From positions 92,914 through 156,913 of the forward strand of contig JAIXSE010000036.1 in the NCBI GenBank assembly GCA_027484825.1: 64,000 nt of DNA, in the 5' to 3' direction. Position 1 is the stretch's first letter; each line of letters begins with the position of its first letter. A program made the position numbers and the translations under genes. Of this stretch, positions 6,263 to 15,311 are shown piece by piece. The notes below the pieces were generated by a model that was given only the letters and a program-made list of their open reading frames with translations, was not told the DNA's origin and did not search any database. This stretch comes from Rubrivivax sp. (GTDB lineage Bacteria; Pseudomonadota; Gammaproteobacteria; Burkholderiales; Burkholderiaceae_C).

Positions 6263-8737
6263 ATGAACTTCAAGCACATCCCGACCGCGTCGCAGACGCC
6301 GTCGTCCTCGTGGGCCAAAGGCTTGCGACTGGGCAGCCTGAGCCTGCTGGTGCTGGCCCTGGCCGCCTGCGGCGGTGGCCGCAACAGCGAGACCACGGTC
6401 ACCATCGCCGCGGCCAGCGAGGAGCGCGCCTCCGCGCTGTCCGCCGATCCGACGGCCAAGTACCCCGACCACCACGAATTCGACGCCGCCCTGAACGTGC
6501 CGTTCAACGGCGTGGACGCCACCGGCGCCCGCAGCTTCACCGTGAACCTGGACTATGTCGGCGCCCCCGCCGGCACGCTGCTGGGCTGGCGCGTGGAAGT
6601 GCGCAACACCGCCGGTGCGCTGGTCAAGCGCTGGTCGGGTTCCGAGACCTACGCTGGCGACGCCCGCAGCCTCAAGCTCGACTGGGCCGGTCCCGGCGAC
6701 AGCAGCACCAACGGCCTCTACACCGCCACGCTGGTGGCCGTGAGCGCACCGGCCGGCACCGTGCTGAAGGCCGACGGCGCCGACGCCCGTTTTGAGGAAA
6801 TGCTGGCCCTGAGCACCAGCGGTGGCCACGGCCCTGTGACGCAGAGCTGGGCGCTGGCGGTCGGCAAGCCGGCCAGTATCGCCATGGGCGCGCTGCGTCC
6901 GCTGGCGGTGGGCACGGCCGGTGAAGCGGCGCAGCGGGTGCGCGGCCTGGCGGCATCGGTGGGCACGGGCAGTTGGCCCTACACCGTCTATTACGGCAGC
7001 TTCCACGGCCAGACCAACGATTCGGACGGTGGCGGCGCCATCGGCAGCTGCAGCTCGTCCCAGCCGGCCCAGACCGGCGCCTACGGACCGGATGCGGCCT
7101 TCCCCTACGCCAAGAACGTGGGCCTGGACTTCTTCGCCAATACCGACCACAACCACTACTTCGACGGCTCGTCCAGCACCAACACCTCGGGCAGCGCCAC
7201 GGCTGCCAAGGCACGGTATCAACGCGGCCTGACGATTGCGGCGGACTACAGCTCGGCCAACCCTGGCTTCCTCGCGCTGTACGGGATGGAATGGGGTGTG
7301 ATCAGCAATGGCGGCCACCTGAACATCTTCAACAGCAATGAGCTGTTCTCCTGGGAATACAACGTCAGCAATGAACTCTTCGGCGACCGCTACATCGCCA
7401 AGAGCGATTACGCGACGCTCTATTCGGTGATGCGTGCCCAAGGCCTGATCGGCCAGTTCAATCACCCCGACGACACCGGCCAGTTCATCATCAACGGCAC
7501 CGACATGGCCTACAGCGCCGATGGCGACGAGGTGATGGTGATGGCCGAGGTGATGAACACCTCCGCCTTCTCGTCCAACACCACCGAGACCGAGACCTCG
7601 CGCAGCTCCTACGAGACCGCCTGGAAGAAGCTGCTGGAGCGCGGCTATCACGTCGCGCCGGCGACCAATCAGGACAATCACTGCGCCAACTGGGGGGCCA
7701 GCTACACCAACCGGACGGCGGTGCTGATTCCGACCGGCACGCCGCTGACCAAGGCCAGCCTGGTGGAAGCGCTCAAGGCCCGCCGCGTGTTTGCCACTCT
7801 GGACAAGACCTCGCAGCTGATCTTCAGCGCGAACGGCAAGATCATGGGCGAGCGCTTTGACAACAGCGGGTCCCTGGCCCTGAATGTCGGCTTCTACAAC
7901 CCGAATGGCCGCACGGTGGTGTCCACCGAAATCTGGGAGGGGGTGCCGGGCCGCAACGGCACGGTCTCCCGCCTGGCGACCACTGCCACGGCCACGGTGA
8001 CGCCGGCCGACGGCAAGCACTTCTACTATGCCAAGGTCACGCAGGACGACGGCAAGGTGCTGTGGTCCGCGCCGATCTGGGTCAACCAGGGCGCGCAGGG
8101 CGGCGACACCACGCCGCCGACGGTGACGGCCTCGGTCTCCGGCAGCACCGGCACCATCAGCTTCAATGCCGCCGCAGCGGACAATGTGGGGGTGACGCGG
8201 GTCGAGTTCTGGCTGGACGGCGTGCTCAAGGACACGAAGACGGCGGCCCCCTACACCCTGGCGGTGGATTCGACCCAGCTGGCCAACGGCGCCCACAACC
8301 TGGTGGCCAAGGCCTATGACGCCGCGGGCAACAGCACCACCTCGGCGGCGGTGAGCTTCAATGTGAGCAATGTGGTCAATGCCGGCGACGAAGTGGAGCC
8401 GAACGGCACCATTGCCACCGCCAATGCCGTGGGCAACCGCACGGCGCTCACCGGCTTCATCAGCACCGCTACGGACAAGGACTACTTCAAGGTCACCCTG
8501 GCGGCCAACCAGCGGCTGCGGGTGGACATGACCGGCCCGGCGACGGCAGGCGTGGACTACGACCTGTATGTGGTGAGCAGCACCGGGGCGGGTCTGGCCC
8601 GGTCCGAGGGCGGCACGAGTGCAGAGTCGCTGACCTACCAAAATGGCACGACCGCCCAGACGGTCTACATCAAGGTGCAGGCCTATGCCAGCTCCAGCGC
8701 GACCTCGCCGTATCGGTTGACGATCAGCTATCCGTGA
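6263..8737 (+). CDS. Lipoprotein with PHP-like metal-dependent phosphoesterase, Ig-like and PPC domains
   Basis: The 824-residue product has a lipoprotein signal with lipobox LALAAC (Cys36). The catalytic part resembles PHP/CehA-McbA-type metallohydrolases: YYGSFHGQTNDSDGGG (about residues 240-255), then GLDFFANTDHNHYF with the DHN metal ligands, then GQFNHPDD and TNQDNHCANWG as further His/Asp ligands. The C-terminal third has a bacterial Ig-like domain starting at DTTPPTVTASVSG and a pre-peptidase C-terminal (PPC) domain starting at VEPNGTIATANA, both usual in secreted enzymes. It is probably an outer-membrane or surface phosphoesterase; the substrate is unknown. It is co-transcribed with the PEP-CTERM gene and a hairpin terminator lies 10 bases after the stop. 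Confidence 0.85.
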   Translation: MNFKHIPTASQTPSSSWAKGLRLGSLSLLVLALAACGGGRNSETTVTIAAASEERASALSADPTAKYPDHHEFDAALNVPFNGVDATGARSFTVNLDYVGAPAGTLLGWRVEVRNTAGALVKRWSGSETYAGDARSLKLDWAGPGDSSTNGLYTATLVAVSAPAGTVLKADGADARFEEMLALSTSGGHGPVTQSWALAVGKPASIAMGALRPLAVGTAGEAAQRVRGLAASVGTGSWPYTVYYGSFHGQTNDSDGGGAIGSCSSSQPAQTGAYGPDAAFPYAKNVGLDFFANTDHNHYFDGSSSTNTSGSATAAKARYQRGLTIAADYSSANPGFLALYGMEWGVISNGGHLNIFNSNELFSWEYNVSNELFGDRYIAKSDYATLYSVMRAQGLIGQFNHPDDTGQFIINGTDMAYSADGDEVMVMAEVMNTSAFSSNTTETETSRSSYETAWKKLLERGYHVAPATNQDNHCANWGASYTNRTAVLIPTGTPLTKASLVEALKARRVFATLDKTSQLIFSANGKIMGERFDNSGSLALNVGFYNPNGRTVVSTEIWEGVPGRNGTVSRLATTATATVTPADGKHFYYAKVTQDDGKVLWSAPIWVNQGAQGGDTTPPTVTASVSGSTGTISFNAAAADNVGVTRVEFWLDGVLKDTKTAAPYTLAVDSTQLANGAHNLVAKAYDAAGNSTTSAAVSFNVSNVVNAGDEVEPNGTIATANAVGNRTALTGFISTATDKDYFKVTLAANQRLRVDMTGPATAGVDYDLYVVSSTGAGLARSEGGTSAESLTYQNGTTAQTVYIKVQAYASSSATSPYRLTISYP

Positions 8738-8747
8738 TCTGAAGTTC

Positions 8748-8777
8748 AGGGTCGGCCTCGTCAGGTCGGCCCTTTTT
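8748..8777 (+). terminator. Rho-independent terminator of the PEP-CTERM/PHP operon
   Basis: AGGGTCGGCC (8748-8757) pairs with GGTCGGCCCT (8764-8773) using two G-U pairs, with a 6-base loop, and is followed by TTTTT (8773-8777). Confidence 0.8.
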
Positions 8778-8976
8778 CGCCAATCGCCCCTTGGGGGGAA
8801 GGCAGCGGCGACGGCGAAGGCTTCGTGCGGATTTCCCGATGTGGGCGATTGGATGCTGGCGTGTGTGGCAGGTCTGTCAAGCGGCGGTCGCGGCCGCAGG
8901 CGTGGATGGGCACACTGCATTCACAGAGATCCGGACTCAAGGATCCACCAACCACACGACGAGGGAGAACTCCAGC

Positions 8977-9483
8977 ATGACCCGCTGCGCTTATTGCGAC
9001 ACCCGCATCCTTTTTGGCGGCAAACAGATTGGCGAGCGCCGCTACTGCGGTGAGAAGTGCGCCACCCATGGCGCCTTGGCCTTGGCCGCTGACAGCTTCT
9101 CCGCGCAGGACGTAGCGCACCATGTGGCGATGGTGCACCGGGGCAACTGCCCGAAGTGCGACGGTCAGGGGCCGGTGGACGTGCATACGTCCCACCGCGT
9201 GTGGTCGGCGCTGTACTTGACGCAATGGTCCAGCCGTCCCGCCATCTGCTGCCGGCGTTGCGGCAACAAGCGCAGGCTGGGGGATGCCGCGTTCTCGCTG
9301 GTGCTGGGCTGGTGGGGATTCCCGTGGGGCCTGGTGATGACGCCGGTGCAGGTGCTGCGCAATCTCGTCGGCGCCTTGCGCAAGCCCGATCCGGACCGTC
9401 CGTCCCCGCAGCTGGAAAAGCAGCTGCGCCTGCATCTGGCGCAGCAGATGATGGCGGCGCAGCGTTCGCCCGGTCAGGTCTGA
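8977..9483 (+). CDS. Zinc-ribbon protein of unknown function
   Basis: The 168-residue protein has three cysteine-pair knuckles: CAYC (residues 4-7), NCPKC (about 52-56) and CCRRC (about 82-86), and CGEKC near residue 24. A hydrophobic tract (FSLVLGWWGFPWGLVMTPVQVL) could be one membrane segment or a hairpin. The ATG at 8977 is preceded by GAGGGAGAAC. An in-frame start at 8791 would add residues without coding character. This resembles small proteobacterial zinc-ribbon proteins annotated as hypothetical. No partner is evident from the context, since the next gene is convergent. Confidence 0.75.
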   Translation: MTRCAYCDTRILFGGKQIGERRYCGEKCATHGALALAADSFSAQDVAHHVAMVHRGNCPKCDGQGPVDVHTSHRVWSALYLTQWSSRPAICCRRCGNKRRLGDAAFSLVLGWWGFPWGLVMTPVQVLRNLVGALRKPDPDRPSPQLEKQLRLHLAQQMMAAQRSPGQV

Positions 9484-9505
9484 CGGGGCCGGGGCGCTGG
9501 CACCC

Positions 9506-11020
9506 TCAGCGCGCGGCAGCGGCCGCGTCGCTCTCCCAACCCCCGCCCAGCGCCAGGAACAGCTGCACCTGTTCGTCCACCAGCGTGGCTTGCGAAGCAG
9601 CCAGCGTCGCATCGCTGGCTGCCAGCGCGCGCTCCGCATCCAGGGCGTCGAGGTAACCGACCTTGCCCGCCTGATAGAGCCGCCTTGCCTGGTCGGCCAC
9701 CACGGCGGCCGCATCGCGTGAGCGCTGCAGCGCCGCTCGGCGGTCCAGCTCCCGCGCATATTGATTCAGCGCGGTCTCGGTTTCGCGAAGCGCATTCAGC
9801 ACCACGCCGTCGAATCGCGCCGCACTCTGACGTGTCGACGCTTCCGCCTGCGCAATGCGCGCATTGGCCACGCCGTTGTTGGGCAGGGTCCAACTGATCA
9901 GCGGGCCCAGGCTGAAGCTGAGCGATTCGGAACGTCCAAACCGAGCCAGTGTGCTCGGGCCTGAACCGGCGGACAGACCCAGGCTGATCTTCGGATACCG
10001 ATCTGCAATGGCGACTCCAATGCGTGCCGTGGCGGCATGCAATTCGCGCTCGGCCTGGCGGATGTCCGGGCGGCGTCGCAGCAGGGCGGCGCCGTCGCCC
10101 ACGGGAATGGTGCCGGTGAGCTTCGGCGGCTCATGGCACTGCGCCAGTGCGGGGGGAAATTGCTCGGGCAGGTCGCCGGTCAGTGTTGCCAGCCGGTAGA
10201 GGGCCGACTGTCGCTGGGCCAGCAGCGGGGGCAGGGCGGCCTGCAACTGGGCCAACTGGCTGCGGGCGCGGGCAGCATCCATCTCACCGACGCGGCCGGC
10301 GTGTTGCAGCCGCTCGGTCAGGTCCAAGGCCTGGCGCTGCAATTCCACCGAATGCTCTGCTGTTTCCAGCCGCTGGCCGCTGGCACAGGCTTCGGCATAG
10401 GCCCGCGCGGTGCTGGCCGCCACATTCACCTTGACCAGGTCCAGCGCCGCCGCAGCCGCCTCCGTGCTGGCCTGGGACGATTCCACCGCACGGCGGATCT
10501 GGCCGAACAGGTCCAGCTGATACGACACACCGACGCTGCCCGAATAACGGAAGGTGTCCGGCGGTACGTAGTCCTTCTTGATCATCGAGGTGCCGGACGG
10601 GTGACCGAAGTACGGCGCCGCATTCATGCTGACGCTGGGCTTTTCCGCGCCGGAGACTTCAGCTTCCATCGCCTGCACCTGCTCCAGATGGGCGGCGGCC
10701 TGGCGAAGGTCGGTGTTGTGCGTCAGCGCCTTTTGCACCAGAGCGTCGAGCTGATCGTCATGGAACAGCCGCCACCAGTGCGCGGGCAGCGGCTCGGCGA
10801 CGTAGGGCGCCCCCTGCAGCTCACTTGCGGCGCGTTGCTGCTCCAGGAATGGGGCCGAGGCTTGCGGGCGCTGCACGACGGCATCCGCCGGCACCTGATA
10901 GTCCGGCCCCTTTGGCGTGGTGGAGCAAGCAGCCAGCAGTACCGCCGCTGCCACGGCCACGGCTGGGGTGAGGCGCTTCAGGCGCTTCAGGCGCAGCGCG
11001 ACGGGATGGGCGGCACTCAT
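9506..11020 (-). CDS. NodT-family outer-membrane efflux lipoprotein
   Basis: The 504-residue protein carries a lipobox (LLAAC, Cys32) and the family start GPDYQVPADA, followed by two outer-membrane-factor repeats, e.g. AAAHLEQVQAMEAE and RRPDIRQAERELHAATARIG. The RRPDIRQAE motif is diagnostic of NodT/OprM outer-membrane channels. It forms the outer-membrane exit duct of a tripartite pump. It is the last gene of the operon and overlaps the HlyD gene stop by 4 bases (11017-11020), indicating translational coupling. Confidence 0.95.
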   Translation of the reverse strand: MSAAHPVALRLKRLKRLTPAVAVAAAVLLAACSTTPKGPDYQVPADAVVQRPQASAPFLEQQRAASELQGAPYVAEPLPAHWWRLFHDDQLDALVQKALTHNTDLRQAAAHLEQVQAMEAEVSGAEKPSVSMNAAPYFGHPSGTSMIKKDYVPPDTFRYSGSVGVSYQLDLFGQIRRAVESSQASTEAAAAALDLVKVNVAASTARAYAEACASGQRLETAEHSVELQRQALDLTERLQHAGRVGEMDAARARSQLAQLQAALPPLLAQRQSALYRLATLTGDLPEQFPPALAQCHEPPKLTGTIPVGDGAALLRRRPDIRQAERELHAATARIGVAIADRYPKISLGLSAGSGPSTLARFGRSESLSFSLGPLISWTLPNNGVANARIAQAEASTRQSAARFDGVVLNALRETETALNQYARELDRRAALQRSRDAAAVVADQARRLYQAGKVGYLDALDAERALAASDATLAASQATLVDEQVQLFLALGGGWESDAAAAAR

Positions 11021-11961
11021 GCGTGGTCTCCTCGGCGTTGGGGCGGAGTCGGGGACTTCGCCTCTGCCGACCCAACTGCCGACCCCGGCACCACCTGCAC
11101 CGTCACCGTCTGCCCGGCCACCAGATGCTCACCCGCCGGCAGCGGATCCAGCTTCACCCGCACCGGCACCCGCTGCGGCAGACGCACCCAGTTGAAGCTG
11201 GGATTCACGCTGGGCAGCAGATTGGTGCTGGTGCTGCGATCACGATCGGCAATGCCGGCCGCGACGCTTTCCACCCGGCCGCTCAGCGGATGCGACGCGC
11301 CCATCGGCAGCACTTGCACTGCATCACCCACATGGATGCGCGCCAGCTTGGTCTCCTCAAAATACCCCTCCACATACAGCGAGCGCTCATCCACCAGCGC
11401 CAGCACCGGATGACCGGCCGACGCATAAGCGCCCTGGCGCAGGTCGAAGTTGGTGATGGTGCCGGACGACGGCGCCTTCACCAGGGCCCGGTCCAGATTC
11501 AGCCGGGCCGCTTCCACGGCCACTTCTGCCTGGGCCACACCGGCCCGCGCCTGCTCGGCACGGCTGCGCGTCTGCTCGCGGACTTCCTGGGAGATCAGAT
11601 TGCCCAGCCCGGTGTTGCGGTCCGCCTCGCGACGGGCCTGCGCCAGCACCACCTGCTGTGCGGACAACTGGGCCTGAGCTTGGCGCAGCGCCAGCTCGAA
11701 CCGGGCGCGGTCGACCTCGAACAGCAGGGTGCCGGCGGCGACCGTCTGGTTGTCGGCCACCGGAACGGCGGTCACCAGGCCAGAGACGTCCGGGGCGATC
11801 TGCACGACATTGGCCCGCACACGGCCATCCCGGGTCCACGGCGAGAGTTCGTAGCGGTCCCACAACCGCAAGGCGGCCCATACCGCCAGCAGCACCACCA
11901 GCAGGGTCACCGCCAGGGAGGCCAGTCGGCGCGGGCGAAGGAAGGAGGGGAGGGAAGTCAT
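11017..11961 (-). CDS. HlyD-family periplasmic adaptor (EmrA/AaeA-like)
   Basis: The 314-residue membrane-fusion protein has one N-terminal transmembrane helix (about residues 11-30). A biotinyl-lipoyl motif follows (ANVVQIAPDVSGLVTAVPVA), then a coiled-coil hairpin rich in Gln/Ala/Arg (about 85-160). The second lipoyl half starts near VKAPSSGTITNFDLRQGAY and a beta-barrel part contains VEGYFEETKLARIHVGD. This is the AaeA/EmrA type that pairs with FUSC or MFS permeases. It lies between the DUF1656 gene and the outer-membrane factor gene. Substrates are probably aromatic acids or similar hydrophobic compounds (inference from the AaeAB family). Confidence 0.94.
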   Translation of the reverse strand: MTSLPSFLRPRRLASLAVTLLVVLLAVWAALRLWDRYELSPWTRDGRVRANVVQIAPDVSGLVTAVPVADNQTVAAGTLLFEVDRARFELALRQAQAQLSAQQVVLAQARREADRNTGLGNLISQEVREQTRSRAEQARAGVAQAEVAVEAARLNLDRALVKAPSSGTITNFDLRQGAYASAGHPVLALVDERSLYVEGYFEETKLARIHVGDAVQVLPMGASHPLSGRVESVAAGIADRDRSTSTNLLPSVNPSFNWVRLPQRVPVRVKLDPLPAGEHLVAGQTVTVQVVPGSAVGSAEAKSPTPPQRRGDHA

Positions 11962-11988
11962 GGCGTCGAGGTCCAGATCAAATTCAGA

Positions 11989-12228
11989 TCAATTCAGAGG
12001 CGAGAACAAACGCAGCAGCGTCGGCGCGGCGGTCTGGGAGAGGCCGCTCAAGGCCCACAGCAGCACCACATACAGGGCCATGTCGAACAGCGCCGGATGC
12101 CAGATCCAGCGATAGGCGCCGCACAGCGCCAGCACGCGGCGCACGCCCCACAGCAGCAGCAGCGCGGCGAAGGCCAGCGGCATCAGCCAGGGCAGGTAGA
12201 GGCCGAACAGATCAACAGCGCCGGTCAT
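11989..12228 (-). CDS. DUF1656 (AaeX-like) small membrane protein
   Basis: This 79-residue protein has two transmembrane helices (about residues 12-30 and 48-65), with the DUF1656-type start around DLFGLYLPWLMPL. The ATG overlaps the FUSC gene stop codon (12225-12228), the usual arrangement for AaeX-like proteins between the permease and adaptor genes. Its exact role in the pump is not known. Confidence 0.9.
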   Translation of the reverse strand: MTGAVDLFGLYLPWLMPLAFAALLLLWGVRRVLALCGAYRWIWHPALFDMALYVVLLWALSGLSQTAAPTLLRLFSPLN

Positions 12229-14576
12229 GCCGGGATCTCCTGGGGATGGGGATTGGGATTGGGTTCGGAGGGACAGGATGGATCGGACGGAGGGGCGGCC
12301 TGCACGGACGAGGCTGGCGGCACTGACGGCACTCGCGGGGCTGGCGGCGTTGGCAGTGTTTGCAGCGCCGCCGGGGCCGCTTCGGGGAACAGGCTCCGCC
12401 GCAATCCCAGCAGCGCGCTGACGGTGGCCCGCGCCGACGACGGCCACGGCGCATCGGCCGGGCAGACGGTCACCAGACGGCGCAGCGCATCGTCGATCAG
12501 GCCCAGCAGTGCCGGCGGCGGCGGTGCCAGCACACCAGCGATGCGCTGCGACTGCCAGTCCGCCAGACCACTGAGCAGCGGCTTCAACGCCAGCGACGGC
12601 CATTGGTCGCGCTGGGCTTGCAGGGTGACGAGGTCCGCCCCCAGCCGCAGGTCGCGCAGCGCATCATCGGTGGGCACGCCCGGGACCGAGCCGCCCGCCT
12701 GCGCCACACGCGGCGCCAGCAGCGAGATGCGGTCCAGCATGCGCAGCAGGTAGGACTGGCTGCGGGCCACGGAGCGCGGCAGCCGGGCCAGTTCCTCCAG
12801 CTCCCGCCAGGTGGCCCGCTGGATGCGACGCGCGCTCCAGTCCGCGCCCACCGAGCGCATCAGTCGCGTGACCCGCGAGGCCACGAACACCCCGGCCAGC
12901 TGGCCCAGCATGGAATTGAGGAAGGCGGGCAGGTCGGCCTGCGAGGTGTCGTGCATGGCCAGCGTGCCGGCCACGCCCAGCACAAAGGGCAGCGCCGCGC
13001 CCATGGTGGTGGGGCGGGCGACGAAGCAGCCGGCCAGCAGAAAGACCGGGGCGCAGACCAGCACCAGGGTCCAGATGTCCTGCACCAGCGGTAGCAGCAC
13101 CAGCACATACAGCGCGCTCACCGGCATGGACAGCACGGTCCACTTCAGGAAGCCGTTGATGGCCGGCACCGGGTCGTCCATGCCGGCGAAGAAGCAGCAG
13201 AAGATGGCGGCCATCATTGCCGCGGCCGAGCCCATCGGCCAGCCGGTCAGCACCCAGAAGGCGCAGCACACGAGGATGGCGACCACCGCCGCCGCACCGG
13301 ACAGGGCGGCCATGCCCAGGTCGATGTGCAGGCGCGGGCCGGTCAGGGTGGGGCGGTCGCGGCTGGGCATGGGGGCGCCGCTCAGGCCGTGGTCGATGTC
13401 GGCGCGCAGATGCATGCAGTGCAGCCAGCCGGTCAGCAGCAGTTCCAGGCGTTCGGCCAGAGCGAGACGGAGCAGTCGGGGCCATTCGGTGGCCTGTGGG
13501 GCCAGCGCGTCGGGCTTGGTGGCGGTCGCGGCGTCAACCGGGCTTGGGTTCGCCATCGCGTCGGTGTCCGTGAAAGCATCCGCCGCTGGATCCGCTGCTG
13601 CATCCGCCGCATCCGCTGCGGCATCCGCCGCATCCGCTGCTGTATCCGCTGGATCCGCCGCCACAGCCGTCGGCTGCCCCAGCCCGTCCAGCGCGGCCTG
13701 TATCGCAGGCCACTGCGCACGCGCTTGCGTCGGCGGCAACGCGATCCACTCCGCCACCTCGGCCAGCAGCGCGGCCACATCCGGCGCGATGCTGCCCTCC
13801 GTCGCCTCCAGCGCCCGCAGTCGGTCCTCCACCGCCGACAACTGCGGCGTCAAGGACGCCACCAGATCCTGCATGTCATGCACCGCATCGGCGGTCCAGC
13901 GCAGATGGCTGGTGTCGAACGGGATGTGGGTGCTCAGCACCCGCAACTGACTGATGTCGCCAGCCACCCGGCGGCGGTCGGCGCCGCTGTCGCGCCGCGC
14001 GGTGAGGTCGGACAGCCAGGCCCGGGTGTCGCCCAGGGTGCGGTCCAGCAGCCCCAGCACCGTGGTGGCCAGGCCATTGGGCAGCACCAGGCTGTGCACC
14101 AGCGTGGCCGACAAAATGCCCAGGCCGATTTCCTCGACCCGCGCGACCGCGGAATCAAAGATGTTCAGCGGCACATCCACCGACGGAAAGCCGATCAGCG
14201 CCGCGGTGTAGCCCGCCAGCATGAAGGCATAAGCGCGTGGCGTGCGGTCCCTCAGCGACAGGCACAGGCAGGTGCCCACCCAGAGCGCCAGCGCCAGGCT
14301 GAGCAGCTCCGGCGCATTGGCAAAGCGCGGCACCAGCAGCACGGCGGCGGTGCTGCCCACCAGGGTGCCGACAAAGCGGTACAGGGCCTTGGACCGGACC
14401 GCCCCGGCCAGCGGATGCGCCACGATGTAGGCGGTCATCATGGCCCAGAAGGGGCGCGGCTGGCCGGCCCAGTTGGCCAGGAACACGGCCAGCATGGCGG
14501 CGGCAAAGGCCTTGATCGAGAACAGCCATTCATTCCGGCTGAATCGGAGCAAGGCGGTGGCGGACTGCAGGCTCAT
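12225..14576 (-). CDS. FUSC-family inner-membrane efflux permease (AaeB-like)
   Basis: The 783-residue permease has the FUSC layout: an N-terminal set of transmembrane helices beginning FSIKAFAAAMLAVFLANWAG, a cytoplasmic domain, then a second membrane half (about residues 430-570, starting MAALSGAAAVVAILVCCAFWV) and a C-terminal helical domain. These proteins export aromatic carboxylic acids such as p-hydroxybenzoate or fusaric acid through a tripartite pump. Odd features are an Ala/Asp repeat linker (DNA about 13577-13660) inside the cytoplasmic region and a Pro-rich C-terminal tail. It is the second gene of the operon, 26 bases after the MarR regulator. Confidence 0.93.
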   Translation of the reverse strand: MSLQSATALLRFSRNEWLFSIKAFAAAMLAVFLANWAGQPRPFWAMMTAYIVAHPLAGAVRSKALYRFVGTLVGSTAAVLLVPRFANAPELLSLALALWVGTCLCLSLRDRTPRAYAFMLAGYTAALIGFPSVDVPLNIFDSAVARVEEIGLGILSATLVHSLVLPNGLATTVLGLLDRTLGDTRAWLSDLTARRDSGADRRRVAGDISQLRVLSTHIPFDTSHLRWTADAVHDMQDLVASLTPQLSAVEDRLRALEATEGSIAPDVAALLAEVAEWIALPPTQARAQWPAIQAALDGLGQPTAVAADPADTAADAADAAADAADAAADPAADAFTDTDAMANPSPVDAATATKPDALAPQATEWPRLLRLALAERLELLLTGWLHCMHLRADIDHGLSGAPMPSRDRPTLTGPRLHIDLGMAALSGAAAVVAILVCCAFWVLTGWPMGSAAAMMAAIFCCFFAGMDDPVPAINGFLKWTVLSMPVSALYVLVLLPLVQDIWTLVLVCAPVFLLAGCFVARPTTMGAALPFVLGVAGTLAMHDTSQADLPAFLNSMLGQLAGVFVASRVTRLMRSVGADWSARRIQRATWRELEELARLPRSVARSQSYLLRMLDRISLLAPRVAQAGGSVPGVPTDDALRDLRLGADLVTLQAQRDQWPSLALKPLLSGLADWQSQRIAGVLAPPPPALLGLIDDALRRLVTVCPADAPWPSSARATVSALLGLRRSLFPEAAPAALQTLPTPPAPRVPSVPPASSVQAAPPSDPSCPSEPNPNPHPQEIPA
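13577..13660 (-). repeat. Imperfect tandem repeat coding for an Ala/Asp linker in the FUSC permease
   Basis: Runs of GCATCCGCC/GCATCCGCT-like nonamers and hexamers encode an (A-D-A-A) repeat of about 28 residues in the cytoplasmic loop of the permease. Units are multiples of three, so copy-number change would keep the frame. Confidence 0.75.
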
Positions 14577-14602
14577 AAGCGGCTTTTCGAGGTCCTGATC
14601 GC

Positions 14603-15103
14603 TTACTTGCGCCGCGGCGGCACCAGGGCACTGGGGCAGCCCAGCCGCTCCTGCACCACGGCGAAGACCCGCAGCGTGGCTTCGATGTCGGCATCGGCCA
14701 CGCCCGCATAGACCTCGTTGCGCAGGTCGCGCAGGATGACTTCGATCTTCTCGCAGGCCTCGCTGCCAGCGTCGGTCAGGTGCAGGGTGCGGGCGCGGCG
14801 GTCCTCGGGGTGTTCACGGCGCTCGACCAGGCCGGCGTCCACCAGTTGGTCGATGGTCCGGGTCAGCGAAGGGCCTTCAATGCCGACCAGACCGGCCAGT
14901 TCACCCGGGCGCAGGCCGTCGCCCTGGCGACCGATCATCACCAGCGGCCAGGCCATCGTCTGCGACACGCCCACCTTGGCGACCGCCTGATTCGCGGTGG
15001 CGCGGTAGGCCCGCTCCAGGATGGGCAGGCTGGCGCCCAGCTGCAGCAGGGCCATCTCCCGCGCTGTGCGGGACATGGAACGAGGGGACTTGGCAGTGCT
15101 CAT
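14603..15103 (-). CDS. MarR/SlyA-family transcriptional regulator of the efflux operon
   Basis: The 166-residue protein has a winged helix-turn-helix of the MarR family: LRPGELAGLVGIEGPSLTRT is the recognition helix region (about residues 65-84), and LVERREHPEDRRARTLHLT is the wing with the conserved DxR motif. It is the first gene of the marR-FUSC-DUF1656-HlyD-NodT operon. A perfect palindrome containing the SlyA consensus lies 17 bases upstream of its ATG, so it most likely represses itself and the pump until a phenolic ligand binds, as in other MarR systems (inference). Confidence 0.93.
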   Translation of the reverse strand: MSTAKSPRSMSRTAREMALLQLGASLPILERAYRATANQAVAKVGVSQTMAWPLVMIGRQGDGLRPGELAGLVGIEGPSLTRTIDQLVDAGLVERREHPEDRRARTLHLTDAGSEACEKIEVILRDLRNEVYAGVADADIEATLRVFAVVQERLGCPSALVPPRRK

Positions 15104-15119
15104 GGGCGCCCATTGTAGA

Positions 15120-15137
15120 TAGTTAGCTTGCTAACTA
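15120..15137. promoter_or_regulatory. SlyA/MarR-type operator (perfect inverted repeat)
   Basis: TAGTTAGC-TT-GCTAACTA is a perfect inverted repeat. Its core, TTAGCTTGCTAA at 15123-15134, is the reverse complement of the SlyA consensus TTAGCAAGCTAA. It lies 17 bases upstream of the regulator's start, over the expected promoter. Confidence 0.85.
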
Positions 15138-15214
15138 AATTGTGGGGCTATTCGGGGGACTATTCCGGTAGCTATTCCGAGGGCAGCTCCGGGGGGAGCT
15201 ATTTCAGCGGGACC

Positions 15215-15251
15215 CAAAAACAAGGGCCGCTGCCTGGCGGCAAGCGGCCCT
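15215..15251 (-). terminator. Rho-independent terminator of the MFS transporter gene
   Basis: On the minus strand AGGGCCGCT (15251-15243) pairs with AGCGGCCCT (15231-15223) and is followed by TGTTTTT. It lies about 60 bases after the MFS stop codon at 15312. Confidence 0.85.
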
Positions 15252-15311
15252 GGAGATGCTGATTACAGAGGACGCAGCCCACCGGTGCGGCGGGCTGGCG
15301 GCCTCACCGCA

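Noticed and set aside
6125..8920. Minus-strand open frame of 931 codons opposite the PHP lipoprotein
   Set aside because: Antisense shadow of a well-supported gene with signal peptide, domains and terminator.
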